From contig NZ_CP011530.1 of NCBI RefSeq assembly GCF_001605725.1, forward strand, positions 3,410,001 to 3,474,000: a stretch of DNA of 64,000 bases, given 5' to 3'. Shown here piece after piece: positions 56,776-64,000 of this stretch. The notes beneath the pieces were generated by a model. That model was not told the origin of the DNA and searched no databases. It worked only from the letters and a program-made list of their open reading frames with translations. A program made the position numbers and the translations under genes. This stretch comes from Mycobacteroides immunogenum. GTDB lineage: Bacteria; Actinomycetota; Actinomycetes; Mycobacteriales; Mycobacteriaceae. How positions within the stretch are numbered: the stretch's first letter is position 1; each line of letters opens with the position of its first letter.

Positions 56776-57063
56776 GTGATTCCGTCCATTTCAAAGAAGT
56801 TCGCAGTGGCTGTTTTCGCGGCAGCGGCCGTCTCGTTGGCGGGATGTTCCGACGTGATCAATCAGGGCGGTGACACGACATGCAAGGAGTTCCTCACCCA
56901 AGACGAGAACGCACAGAACGACGCGGTCACCAAGATGCTGAAGGACGAGAACAAGCAAGATCCCAGCGGCCTACAGACCACGGCGGCCAAGAATTCCGCC
57001 ATGGCCTACTGCAAAACCCTGGGCAACGAGAAAAGCACGATCAAAGAAGCCCCACACATCTAG
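56776..57063 (+). CDS. small lipoprotein with paired cysteines
   Basis: A 95-residue protein with lipobox VSLAGC after a hydrophobic signal, then TTCKEFLTQDENAQNDAVTKMLKDENKQDPSGLQTTAAKNSAMAYCKTLG: two cysteines about 43 residues apart that could form a disulphide in a small helical domain, recalling HdeA-like acid chaperones (a loose resemblance only). GTG 56776, preceded by GAAGAAGGGG. Function unknown. Confidence 0.7.
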   Translation: MIPSISKKFAVAVFAAAAVSLAGCSDVINQGGDTTCKEFLTQDENAQNDAVTKMLKDENKQDPSGLQTTAAKNSAMAYCKTLGNEKSTIKEAPHI

Positions 57064-57077
57064 CCTGGGAGCAGCAG

Positions 57078-57497
57078 ATGAAGACCCGAAAAATCAAGAC
57101 CACCAAGGTTTTTGCCGGATGTGCCATCGCGCTCGGCGCAGCCTTGGCCGGATGTGGCACCAGTAACGACAACGGTCCCACGAGCACCAGCACGACCACC
57201 ACAACCACGACGACAACGACCACGACTCCCCCACCGAGCGCACCTGAAGGCACCGGCACCCCGGCTCCCGGACCAACCGGAACCGGCGGACCCAACGGCG
57301 GCTCGGGAGCCATTCCCGGCGGCCCGACCGGAGGCGGTGGCCCCGAGGGCGGTAGCGGAAGCGTTCCCGGCGGCCCCACCGGAGGCGGTGGCCCCGAAGG
57401 CGGCGGCGGACATATTCCGGGTGTCGGCGGCGGTCACGGCGGACCTGGCGGTGGCGGCGGGTGCGTCGACAACGTGGGCTGCGTCAGCATCCCCTAA
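57078..57497 (+). CDS. Gly/Pro-rich repetitive lipoprotein
   Basis: A 139-residue protein: lipobox AALAGC, a poly-threonine run (about 12 Thr), then degenerate 17-residue repeats of GGPTGGGGPEGG type, and a C-terminal tail with two cysteines (GGCVDNVGCVSIP). The repeats are also visible in DNA (51-base period, 57315-57416). A low-complexity wall-exposed protein; function unknown. ATG 57078. Confidence 0.72.
   Translation: MKTRKIKTTKVFAGCAIALGAALAGCGTSNDNGPTSTSTTTTTTTTTTTTPPPSAPEGTGTPAPGPTGTGGPNGGSGAIPGGPTGGGGPEGGSGSVPGGPTGGGGPEGGGGHIPGVGGGHGGPGGGGGCVDNVGCVSIP
57315..57416 (+). repeat. two tandem 51-bp repeat units in a Gly/Pro-rich lipoprotein gene
   Basis: Units beginning CCCGGCGGCCC start at 57315 and 57366, with period 51 (17 codons) and high identity in the first half; a decayed relative lies just before. 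Copy number may vary between strains. Confidence 0.6.
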
Positions 57498-57510
57498 ATC
57501 GCGTGCGACC

Positions 57511-57551
57511 GAGCTGCGTCTGCCGGAGATCTACTCCGGTAGGCGCAGCTC
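57511..57551. terminator. bidirectional terminator between the lipoprotein and DUF2469 genes
   Basis: GAGCTGCGTCTGCCGGAG (57511-57528) pairs at 16 of 18 positions with CTCCGGTAGGCGCAGCTC (57534-57551) across a five-base loop. The DUF2469 stop codon (57531-57533) sits in the loop. Serves two convergent genes. Confidence 0.7.
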
Positions 57552-57836
57552 TGGCTTGTCGACCTCTTCGATATTGACGTCTTTGAACGTGATGACGCGC
57601 ACGTGTTTGACGAAGCGCGCCGGCCGGAACAGGTCCCAGACCCATGCGTCAGAGAGCCGCAGCTCGAAATACACCTCGGAGTCGGTGTTGCGCGGAATCA
57701 CCTCGACGCTATTGGCCAGGTAAAACCTTCGCTCCGTCTCCACCACGTAGCTGAACTGCCCGACGATGTCCTTGTACTCGCGATACAGCGAGAGTTCCAT
57801 CTCGGTTTCGTACTTTTCGAGGTCTTCGGCGCTCAT
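57531..57836 (-). CDS. DUF2469 protein (Rv2901c-like)
   Basis: A 101-residue protein: SAEDLEKYETEMELSLYREYKDIVGQFSYVVETERRFYLANSVEVIPR and FELRLSDAWVWDLFRPARFVKHVRVITFKDVNIEEV. The family is confined to actinobacteria and always adjoins rnhB-lepB; function unknown. ATG 57836 with GGAAGG close upstream. Its stop lies in a terminator loop. Confidence 0.9.
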   Translation of the reverse strand: MSAEDLEKYETEMELSLYREYKDIVGQFSYVVETERRFYLANSVEVIPRNTDSEVYFELRLSDAWVWDLFRPARFVKHVRVITFKDVNIEEVDKPELRLPE

Positions 57837-57846
57837 AGGCCTTCCA

Positions 57847-58518
57847 TTATCCCCCAGGTGAACTTCCCAGCGCTGCATTGCGCACGTTCACGAACGACTG
57901 TCGATGCTGAACCGATGGTCCCAGACGCTGTAACGCCTCGGTGTGGACGGCTGTGCTGTATCCCTTGTGCACCGCGAATCCGTATCCCGGGTGATCAGAA
58001 TCCATGGCCACCATGACCCGGTCGCGGCTCACCTTGGCCAGCACACTGGCGGCCGCGATACAAGCCGCCGAGGCGTCGCCCCCGATCACCGGCAGGGACG
58101 GCACCGGTAACCCCGGCACCCGGAATCCGTCGGTCAGCACATACCCCGGCTTGATGCCCAGACCTGCTACTGCCCGGCGCATTCCCTCGATGTTGGCCAC
58201 ATGTACCCCGATGCGATCCACCTCGTCGGCCGGTACCGACACCACGTGATAGGCCTCCGCGTACCGGCAGATCAGGGGAAACAGTGTTTCACGCATCTTT
58301 TCGGTGAGCTTCTTCGAGTCATTGAGCGCGGCAAGGCTTTTGCGTTGATTGGAGCCAAGCACACAAGCGGCTATCACCAAGGGGCCCGCACAAGCCCCAC
58401 GACCGGCCTCATCGACGCCCGCGACTGGCCCCAAACCCACTCGGTCCAGCGTCAATTCGAGGGTGCGCAATCCGGATGCCTTGCGAATCACGGTGCGTGG
58501 CGGCCAGCTGGTACTCAT
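57847..58518 (-). CDS. rnhB: ribonuclease HII
   Basis: Removes misincorporated ribonucleotides from DNA. The 223 residues have the catalytic acids in [15 protein letters not shown] (D, E), [19 protein letters not shown] and [20 protein letters not shown] 58518 chosen from the frame, 11 bases after the lepB stop; earlier frame extension would overlap lepB. Confidence 0.95.
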   Translation of the reverse strand: MSTSWPPRTVIRKASGLRTLELTLDRVGLGPVAGVDEAGRGACAGPLVIAACVLGSNQRKSLAALNDSKKLTEKMRETLFPLICRYAEAYHVVSVPADEVDRIGVHVANIEGMRRAVAGLGIKPGYVLTDGFRVPGLPVPSLPVIGGDASAACIAAASVLAKVSRDRVMVAMDSDHPGYGFAVHKGYSTAVHTEALQRLGPSVQHRQSFVNVRNAALGSSPGG

Positions 58519-58529
58519 ACCCGCGCGAA

Positions 58530-59777
58530 CTATGTCTGGGGGTTCACCGTTTTGACGGCACCCCAACGCCCCGGCGGCCACGCGATGAACCGCGCCTTGC
58601 CGATGACATTGGCCACGGGCACCGTGCCGATGTTCGGGTCGCCGGTGCAGTAGATCTTGCGCTCGATATCGACATCAAGCCCGGCGTCGCGATCCCGGCT
58701 CTGGCAGTGCGCACGGGAGTCTCCGCTGTGGGTGCGGTTATCCCCCATCATCCAGAGCTTGCCCTCGGGCACCGTGATCGGCCCGAATGGGAAACCCCAG
58801 CACCCGTCGATATTCGGTCCGATGGTCTCCGGATCGAGATAGGGCTCGTTGAGCTTCTTGCCGTTGACGGTCAGCCCGGTGGCCGGGCGGCATTCCACAG
58901 TCTGTCCGCCGGTCGCGATGACACGCTTCACCAGGTCGTTCTCGTCGGGCGGGACCACACCGATGAATGACAGGGCATTTTGCACGTACCGGACCGCGGT
59001 GTTCGACGAGCGGATCGACCGATAGTTGCCGTTCCATTCGGGTGGCCCCTTGAAGACCACCACCTCCCCGGGCTGCGGGTCGGTCAACCGGAACACCACC
59101 TTGTCGACCATGATCCGGTCGCCGGTGCATCCCCGGCAGCCGTGCAGTGTCGGTTCCATCGACTCCGATGGGATCAGATACGGCCGGGCAATGAAGTTCT
59201 GCGTGATGCAGTAGAGCACCAAGGCGATCAGCAGGAGAACGCCGACCTCGCGCAGCATTCCTGACCCGCTGTCGTCGGACGTGGAGTCGTCTTCGGAGTC
59301 CTCTTCTGAGGTCACTTCCTCAGAGTCTTCCGCGGGCTCCTTCGCGGCCCCGTGCCGATTCTCGATATCGCCACGGACGCTCTCGAATTGTCCGAATGCC
59401 TGACGGGATTCTTCCGGGGTCACCTCGGAGAAAGCCTTCTCCGACTGTGGATCCCACGCGGTCAGCCCGGTCTCTTCTTCGACGATTTTCGCCAATCGCA
59501 TCAAATGGTCGATGCGCGTGTCGAATTCCCCGGGGGTGGCAGCACCGTATGAGACACCCATACCCACGCCATCAGGTGCGTAGTTGACCTGCGCCGTGGT
59601 GACTGAGTCGGTGAGTTCCCACTTGCCGTCCGCACCCTCGAAAATATCGGGAGCGTTCATGTCGGCGACGAGCCGGGAACGCAACTCCGGGGATTCCTTC
59701 AGCGGATGCTCGTTCTCCGGAACGTCTTCGAAGTCCTCAGGAGGATGCTGACGCACGAAGTAGACGTCATAGGACAC
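58530..59777 (-). CDS. lepB: signal peptidase I with an N-terminal extension domain
   Basis: Membrane protease that removes export signal peptides. The C-terminal part is LepB: one helix ([19 protein letters not shown], about 175-192), then [13 protein letters not shown] with nucleophile Ser (about 206), [11 protein letters not shown] with general-base Lys (about 284) and [14 protein letters not shown]. Ahead of the helix is about 170 extra residues: a globular stretch from [25 protein letters not shown] to about 130 and an acidic Ser/Asp/Glu linker (about 147-173). Typical mycobacterial LepB is near 294 residues. GTG start with AGAGGAC seven bases upstream; the frame is continuous. Confidence 0.9.
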   Translation of the reverse strand: MSYDVYFVRQHPPEDFEDVPENEHPLKESPELRSRLVADMNAPDIFEGADGKWELTDSVTTAQVNYAPDGVGMGVSYGAATPGEFDTRIDHLMRLAKIVEEETGLTAWDPQSEKAFSEVTPEESRQAFGQFESVRGDIENRHGAAKEPAEDSEEVTSEEDSEDDSTSDDSGSGMLREVGVLLLIALVLYCITQNFIARPYLIPSESMEPTLHGCRGCTGDRIMVDKVVFRLTDPQPGEVVVFKGPPEWNGNYRSIRSSNTAVRYVQNALSFIGVVPPDENDLVKRVIATGGQTVECRPATGLTVNGKKLNEPYLDPETIGPNIDGCWGFPFGPITVPEGKLWMMGDNRTHSGDSRAHCQSRDRDAGLDVDIERKIYCTGDPNIGTVPVANVIGKARFIAWPPGRWGAVKTVNPQT

Positions 59778-59820
59778 TATGAACGTCCTCTACCGAAGCG
59801 GGGCCAGTGTCCCGACTCGG

Positions 59821-60162
59821 TCAGCGCTTCTCCTTGATCTTGGCCTTCTTACCGCGCAGCTCACGCAGGTAGTACAGCTTGGCGCGACGGACGGCACCAC
59901 GGGTCAGGATCTCGATGTGGTCGATGTTCGGCGAGTGCACCGGGAAGGTGCGCTCGACGCCCACGCCGTAGCTCTCCTTGCGAACGGTGAAGGTCGCGCT
60001 CACGCCACCACCGGAGCGGCGCAGTACGACGCCCTTGAAGACCTGGATGCGCTCCTTGGAGCCCTCGATAACCTTGACGTGCACATTGATGGTGTCGCCG
60101 GGACGGAAGTCAGGCACGTCCTCGCGCAGCGACGCCTGGTCGACAAAGTCCAGCGTGTTCAT
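59821..60162 (-). CDS. rplS: 50S ribosomal protein L19
   Basis: L19 family throughout: [59 protein letters not shown] and [41 protein letters not shown]. 113 residues, normal. Upstream lies a 266-base gap with a GTCTGGCACAAT box and short CTGTCTG/CAGACAG repeats. Confidence 0.98.
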   Translation of the reverse strand: MNTLDFVDQASLREDVPDFRPGDTINVHVKVIEGSKERIQVFKGVVLRRSGGGVSATFTVRKESYGVGVERTFPVHSPNIDHIEILTRGAVRRAKLYYLRELRGKKAKIKEKR

Positions 60163-60277
60163 CGGTGATACATCCTCGCGGTCGCGCGGCCGGGTCGCAT
60201 GCGGAAATGCACCTCAGCCGATCATTAGTTGCTTAATCCTGTCTGGTTTCGCCGATACACCGGCAGACAGCTAGTCA

Positions 60278-60289
60278 ATTGTGCCAGAC
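60278..60289 (-). promoter_or_regulatory. GTCTGGCACAAT box about 116 bases before rplS
   Basis: Minus-strand GTCTGGCACAAT, identical in 12 bases to the sequence at 63402-63413 ahead of rpsP; TTGACTAG follows it. Extended -10-like TGGCACAAT. See the related box near rpsB. Confidence 0.5.
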
Positions 60290-60428
60290 AGAGGCCCTTC
60301 CAGTGAAATCGCCCACCAGAGCACCCCTTGGACAGGAGTTATCCAGCAAGTACTAGTAGGCTACCGTGACCGGAACACCCGTCACACGGGTAACAAAGCC
60401 AGATTTTGACCGCAAGGGGGTCTACATC

Positions 60429-61334
60429 ATGCGCGGCCAGAAACTGTTTGTGGGCTTGACGCTCACCGCAGCGACCGCGCTGAACTCCGGCTGTGTGGCA
60501 TCCGTACGCAGCGACCCGGCCACGCCGGTGCTGGCAGTAGTGAGCGCCCCGGCCGAAACTCCCCCAGTCTTCGAGGTAGAGAGCCCCACTTCGTTCGCGT
60601 CGCTGCCCGAGCGCACTACCGCGGCAACCACCCAGGCCAAGAGTGCCGGCGCGACACTGACCGCCGTGATCAAGGACCGTGCCTCGGGCGCGGTGGTATC
60701 CAACGGCAACAACAGCACTGTCGCCATCGCCTCGGTGGCAAAGCTGTTCATCGCCGACGATCTGCTGATGAGGGAATCGCAGGGCGAGGTCACCCTCACC
60801 CCCACCGATCGCGCCGCCTTCGACCGGATGCTGCAGTCCTCTGACGACAGTGCCGCCGAGGTCTTTTGGCAACGCGGGGGCGGCAATTCGATCATTACCC
60901 GGGTCGCCGCGCGGTACGGGCTCGCCTCCACCACCGTGCCCTCCGACGGGATGTGGTGGAACACAATCAGCACCGCGAACGACTTGGTTCAGTACTACGA
61001 CATGCTGCTGTCCGGCACCGGTGGGCTACCGCCCGAGCGGGCAAACATCATCGTCGACGATCTGAGCCGCTCGACACCCAACGGCATCGACGGGTACCCG
61101 CAGCGATTCGGCATCCCGGACGGCATTCCCGGCGAGCCTGTCGCCGTGAAGCAGGGCTGGATGTGCTGCGTGGGATCTGCGTGGATGCATCTCTCGACAG
61201 GTGTGGTGGGGCCCGACCGTCGCTTCATCGTGGTGGTGGCCTCGCTGCAGACCGCCAATGACGTGACAGCGCGCAACACGCTAACTCAGGCCGTCGCCAC
61301 CATGTTCCCCGGCGGACGAATCGAAACCGAGTAG
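60429..61334 (+). CDS. lppW: LppW-like lipoprotein with a beta-lactamase/PBP-like fold
   Basis: A 301-residue lipoprotein (signal to SGC, Cys about 20) with a serine beta-lactamase-like domain. SVAK (Ser-x-x-Lys) fits the nucleophile motif, SDD stands where SDN is usual, and KQGW replaces the KTG triad, so penicillin-type catalysis is doubtful. M. tuberculosis Rv2905 is the counterpart. ATG 60429 follows AAGGGGG by 8 bases. Its 3' end overlaps trmD by 54 bases in opposite orientation. Confidence 0.85.
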   Translation: MRGQKLFVGLTLTAATALNSGCVASVRSDPATPVLAVVSAPAETPPVFEVESPTSFASLPERTTAATTQAKSAGATLTAVIKDRASGAVVSNGNNSTVAIASVAKLFIADDLLMRESQGEVTLTPTDRAAFDRMLQSSDDSAAEVFWQRGGGNSIITRVAARYGLASTTVPSDGMWWNTISTANDLVQYYDMLLSGTGGLPPERANIIVDDLSRSTPNGIDGYPQRFGIPDGIPGEPVAVKQGWMCCVGSAWMHLSTGVVGPDRRFIVVVASLQTANDVTARNTLTQAVATMFPGGRIETE

Positions 61335-62009
61335 ATCGGGACGTCGCTCGGCGGTCCGCTGACGCGACTGCTGCGCCCGCCAGGCCGCGATTTTTGCGTG
61401 GTCCCCCGACAGCAGCACCGGCGGTACGTCTATCCCCCGCCAGCTCGGCGGCCTGGTGTAGGACGGGCCCTCCAATAGGCTGGCCATCCCCTCTGAATGC
61501 GAATCTTCTTGTGCGGAAAGCGCGTTGCCCAACACGCCGGGCACCAGTCGCAGCACGGCCTCAATCATCACCAACGCGGCGACTTCGCCACCGTTGAGCA
61601 CGTAATCACCGATCGACACCTCGCGCACCCGCATCCGTGTCGCGGCATCCTCGGCGACGCGCTGATCGATGCCCTCGTACCGCCCGCACGCGATCACCAG
61701 ATGATCTTCGGTAGACCACTGGCGAGCCGTCTCTTGGGTGAACGGATATCCGGCGGGCGTAGGCACCACCAAAAGGGTTTCTGGTGAGCAGATCTCGTCA
61801 AGAGCGTCGCCCCACACGGTCGGCTTCATCACCATGCCGGGTCCGCCGCCATACGGCGAATCATCGACCGACTTATGCACGTCGTGCGTCCAGCGGCGCA
61901 GATCATGCACCGCGACATCAACCAGCCCGGCGTCAATGGCCTTACCGGGCAAGGACTGCCGCACAGGCTGCAGATAGTCCGGAAATATTGAGATGACGTC
62001 TATCTTCAT
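61281..62009 (-). CDS. trmD: tRNA (guanine37-N1)-methyltransferase TrmD
   Basis: Methylates G37 in tRNAs reading CNN and prevents frameshifts. The 242 residues show [52 protein letters not shown] and the SPOUT knot [65 protein letters not shown]. Length normal. Ends with a 54-base overlap with lppW. Confidence 0.96.
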   Translation of the reverse strand: MKIDVISIFPDYLQPVRQSLPGKAIDAGLVDVAVHDLRRWTHDVHKSVDDSPYGGGPGMVMKPTVWGDALDEICSPETLLVVPTPAGYPFTQETARQWSTEDHLVIACGRYEGIDQRVAEDAATRMRVREVSIGDYVLNGGEVAALVMIEAVLRLVPGVLGNALSAQEDSHSEGMASLLEGPSYTRPPSWRGIDVPPVLLSGDHAKIAAWRAQQSRQRTAERRPDLLGFDSSAGEHGGDGLS

Positions 62010-62019
62010 GCCGGAGTTC

Positions 62020-62541
62020 TCACGACAGGTCCAGCAGCCCTTCGGGCGGATCGATCTCGATCACTTTGTCCGCCAACGAAATAGATGTGACGATAGCGGA
62101 TACGAAGGGCACCAGGACTTCCCGGCGTTCGGGTCCCCGTACCGAGAGCAATTCCCCACCGGGGGTATGCAGGACCTCGGAAACAACACCGACGGCAGTC
62201 CCGTCCAGGGTCCGCACCGCGAGCCCTTCGAGCTGGTGATCGTAGAACTCGTCAGGATCCTCGATGGGCGGAAGACTTGTGGTGTCCACCGTGAAAAGCG
62301 TGCCGCGCAACGCATCTGCCGCGTCACGATCGGATACCCCGACAAATCTGACCAGCAACCGTCCGGTGTGCTCGCGCACCGATTCGACGGTGAATTGGCG
62401 ACTGCCACCACCACGGGGCAGCCGCCCAGTCAACACCGAACCGACGGCGAAACGCTCGTCAGGATCGTCGGTACGGATCTCCACCGACAGCTCGCCGGTG
62501 ACACCGTGCGCCTTGGCGATACGCCCGACCACTAGCTCCAT
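62020..62541 (-). CDS. rimM: 16S rRNA-processing protein RimM
   Basis: Ribosome maturation factor that binds S19 at the 30S head. A 173-residue protein: [55 protein letters not shown] (RimM N domain) and a C-terminal PRC-barrel ([26 protein letters not shown]...IDPPEGLL). ATG 62541, 4 bases after the khpA stop region. Operon rpsP-khpA-rimM-trmD. Confidence 0.95.
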   Translation of the reverse strand: MELVVGRIAKAHGVTGELSVEIRTDDPDERFAVGSVLTGRLPRGGGSRQFTVESVREHTGRLLVRFVGVSDRDAADALRGTLFTVDTTSLPPIEDPDEFYDHQLEGLAVRTLDGTAVGVVSEVLHTPGGELLSVRGPERREVLVPFVSAIVTSISLADKVIEIDPPEGLLDLS

Positions 62542-62545
62542 GGAG

Positions 62546-62788
62546 CTACCGGTCGGTGTCCACCACGTCGACCCGGATACCGCGGCCGCCGACACCCGCG
62601 ACGAGGGTGCGCAGTGCCGTGGCGGTGCGTCCGCCCCGACCGATCACCTTTCCGAGATCGTCGGGGTGGACGTGAACCTCTACCGTGCGGCCACGACGGT
62701 TCGTCACCAGGTCGACGCGGACATCATCGGGATTGTCGACGATTCCACGCACCAGGTGCTCGACGGCGTCGACCACGACAGAACTCAT
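62546..62788 (-). CDS. khpA: KH-domain RNA-binding protein KhpA
   Basis: An 80-residue single KH domain: [43 protein letters not shown] with the GKVIGRGGR loop. Partner of KhpB in sRNA and cell-division control in other Gram-positives. Lies between rpsP and rimM, as in Rv2908c. Confidence 0.95.
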   Translation of the reverse strand: MSSVVVDAVEHLVRGIVDNPDDVRVDLVTNRRGRTVEVHVHPDDLGKVIGRGGRTATALRTLVAGVGGRGIRVDVVDTDR

Positions 62789-62796
62789 CTGAGGTC

Positions 62797-63276
62797 CTAT
62801 TCGCTTGCGGCGTCAGCGGACTCAGCGGGAGCCTCGGCGGCGGCTTCCTCGGCAGGCGCAGCGGCCTCGTCCTGCTCGGCCTTCTTGGGGGCCTTCTTCT
62901 TTTTCTGCTGGATGGCCTCACCGGTGGGGGCGCCATCAGCCTCGGCCAGCGCGGCGTTGAACAGGTCCAGCTTGCTGGGCTTGGGCTCCTTGACCTTCAG
63001 GGTGCCCTCGGCGCCGGGCAGGCCCTTGAACTTCTGCCAGTCGCCCGTGATCTTCAGCAGGGCCAGCACCGGATCGGTCGGCTGCGCACCGACGGACAGC
63101 CAGTACTGCGCGCGCTCGGAATCGATCTCGATCAGGCTGGGCTCTTCCTTCGGGTGGTACCGGCCGATCACCTCGATGGCACGGCCTTCGCGGCGGGTGC
63201 GGGCATCGGCGACCTGGATGCGGTACTGCGGGTTGCGGATCTTCCCGAGGCGGGTGAGCTTGATCTTGACAGCCAT
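62797..63276 (-). CDS. rpsP: 30S ribosomal protein S16
   Basis: S16 core [52 protein letters not shown] is followed by the long Ala/Glu/Lys-rich C-terminal extension common in mycobacteria (about 100-159). ATG 63276 preceded by AAGGAG on the minus strand. Promoter probably about 126 bases upstream (GTCTGGCACAAT box). Confidence 0.97.
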   Translation of the reverse strand: MAVKIKLTRLGKIRNPQYRIQVADARTRREGRAIEVIGRYHPKEEPSLIEIDSERAQYWLSVGAQPTDPVLALLKITGDWQKFKGLPGAEGTLKVKEPKPSKLDLFNAALAEADGAPTGEAIQQKKKKAPKKAEQDEAAAPAEEAAAEAPAESADAASE

Positions 63277-63401
63277 GACTACAACTTCTCCTTGAGGTAT
63301 CACGCGGCAATTCGGCGATTCATGCGGAAGTGCATGATCCGGTTTTGCCTCGCGTGGGTCTGACCGCCGCTGGCCATAGCCAGCACGACGGACGGTTGGT
63401 C

Positions 63402-63413
63402 ATTGTGCCAGAC
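63402..63413 (-). promoter_or_regulatory. GTCTGGCACAAT box about 126 bases before rpsP
   Basis: Exact match over 12 bases to the element before rplS (60278-60289). Likely promoter or regulatory sequence of the rpsP operon. The rest of 63277-63506 is featureless. Confidence 0.5.
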
Positions 63414-63506
63414 CCGGGCCTACCAGCTCAAATCCCACCGACACGCCGCAGCGCGGCGGGTTCGTATCGCACACGTTCGCCACGAGGCGGCGTGTCGGCA
63501 CAGGGA

Positions 63507-63944
63507 CTACACCAGCCGGTTGAAGCATTTCGTCTCGACCCGGCGGGTCAGCCGCCAGCCGTGCCGGGTTCGCACCACCGCGTCGTCGTACCAAAGCCCC
63601 AGGAAAAGCACCTGATCAGTGTCGCCGGCCGGAACCATCGGGTTGAAGCACAGGCTGCGCACGGTGGCCGCGCTCCGTTCGGCGTCATCGAAACGGATGG
63701 AGATGTTTCCCAGCATGTGCGCGTACATCGGGAAGGCCGGTAGCACCTGCGCCAACCACGCCTTCACATCCGGGTAGTCCCCATCGATGCCGCCCATCGC
63801 GCGGTAATCGATGTACGCGTCATTGGTGAACACCTCGTCCAAATCGTCGAACTGGCGGGTGTCGATGGCGGTCGCGTAGTCGACCAGGAGCTGCTGAATC
63901 TGCAGGCGGTCGGAAACTTCGTCGAGGGTCCAGGCGGATGTCAT
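63507..63944 (-). CDS. SnoaL/NTF2-like fold protein (Rv2910c-like)
   Basis: A 145-residue cone-shaped alpha+beta fold protein: LQIQQLLVDYATAIDTRQFDDLDEVFTNDAYIDYRAMGG is the SnoaL-like hallmark. Small-molecule binding or polyketide-cyclase-like role, unknown substrate. Keeps the place of Rv2910c beside rpsP. Confidence 0.85.
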   Translation of the reverse strand: MTSAWTLDEVSDRLQIQQLLVDYATAIDTRQFDDLDEVFTNDAYIDYRAMGGIDGDYPDVKAWLAQVLPAFPMYAHMLGNISIRFDDAERSAATVRSLCFNPMVPAGDTDQVLFLGLWYDDAVVRTRHGWRLTRRVETKCFNRLV

Positions 63945-63955
63945 AACTTGTGAGC

Positions 63956-64000
63956 ATGCCCACTCGGACCGAAATCATCACGCAATTCGTCCCGAACTCG
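63956..64000 (+). CDS. start of a gene cut by the window end
   Basis: ATG 63956 opens MPTRTEIITQFVPNS, continuing past the window. The start reads like a PaaI-type hotdog thioesterase but 15 residues cannot decide. It is divergent from the SnoaL-like gene by 11 bases. Confidence 0.4.
   Translation, partial: MPTRTEIITQFVPNS

Noticed and set aside
60169..60428. Riboswitch before rplS or lppW
   Set aside because: CTGTCTG/CAGACAG repeats form short hairpins but match no known riboswitch layout that I can recognise.

Overview
The window is a stretch of high-GC actinobacterial chromosome. Gene content and order point to a rapidly growing mycobacterium of the Mycobacteroides abscessus/chelonae group: the backbone runs parallel to the M. 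tuberculosis Rv2848c-Rv2910c region (cobB-cobO-Mg chelatase-GNAT-mqo, mapB, PBP lipoprotein, GNAT, ispG-rip1-dxr, rlmN, cdsA-frr-pyrH, tsf-rpsB, xerC, viuB-like, dprA-yifB-yraN, rnhB-lepB-rplS, lppW, trmD-rimM-khpA-rpsP). It also carries MmpS/MmpL genes and a HelD-type RNA-polymerase motor preceded by a rifamycin-associated element, as described in M. abscessus. No rRNA, tRNA, CRISPR array or intact insertion sequence was recognised. Species assignment is inference from synteny.

Layout. 1-2 kb: a small membrane protein and a DUF222/HNH protein. 1.9-7.7 kb: leftward mqo-GNAT-chelatase-cobO-cobB unit with tight overlaps. 7.8-13.9 kb: hydrolases, a lipoprotein, cobQ, mapB, an L,D-transpeptidase and a VOC protein. 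13.8-20.3 kb: leftward cell-wall/isoprenoid unit (dxr, rip1, ispG, GNAT, penicillin-binding lipoprotein). 20.3-30 kb: accessory-rich block holding an XRE-cupin regulator divergent from a flavoprotein/methyltransferase pair, a LysR/EamA exporter pair, and two DUF6159 membrane paralogues. 30-40 kb: cdsA-frr-pyrH, helR, pnuC, an exported GH1 glycosidase under a TetR regulator, tsf and rpsB. 40-51 kb: a TetR-HxlR fusion regulator divergent from mmpS-mmpL, xerC, a siderophore-interacting protein, a carbonic anhydrase/DUF1275/mini-protein cluster with a copper-repressor-like box. 51.6-64 kb: dprA-yifB-yraN, a TetR gene facing a small envelope-stress cluster, then rnhB, an N-terminally extended lepB, rplS, lppW and the trmD-rimM-khpA-rpsP operon.

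The most interesting material is regulatory: several regulator genes sit beside perfect or near-perfect dyads placed where an operator would be expected (22465-22500, 37363-37385, 41759-41780, 51193-51207), and the rifamycin-associated element sits ahead of helR (34678-34697). Unusual proteins are the TetR-HxlR fusion, the ~170-residue extension on LepB and a lipoprotein-anchored GH1 enzyme. Starts were chosen from Shine-Dalgarno matches, overlaps with the upstream stop codon and family alignment from memory. No database search was run.
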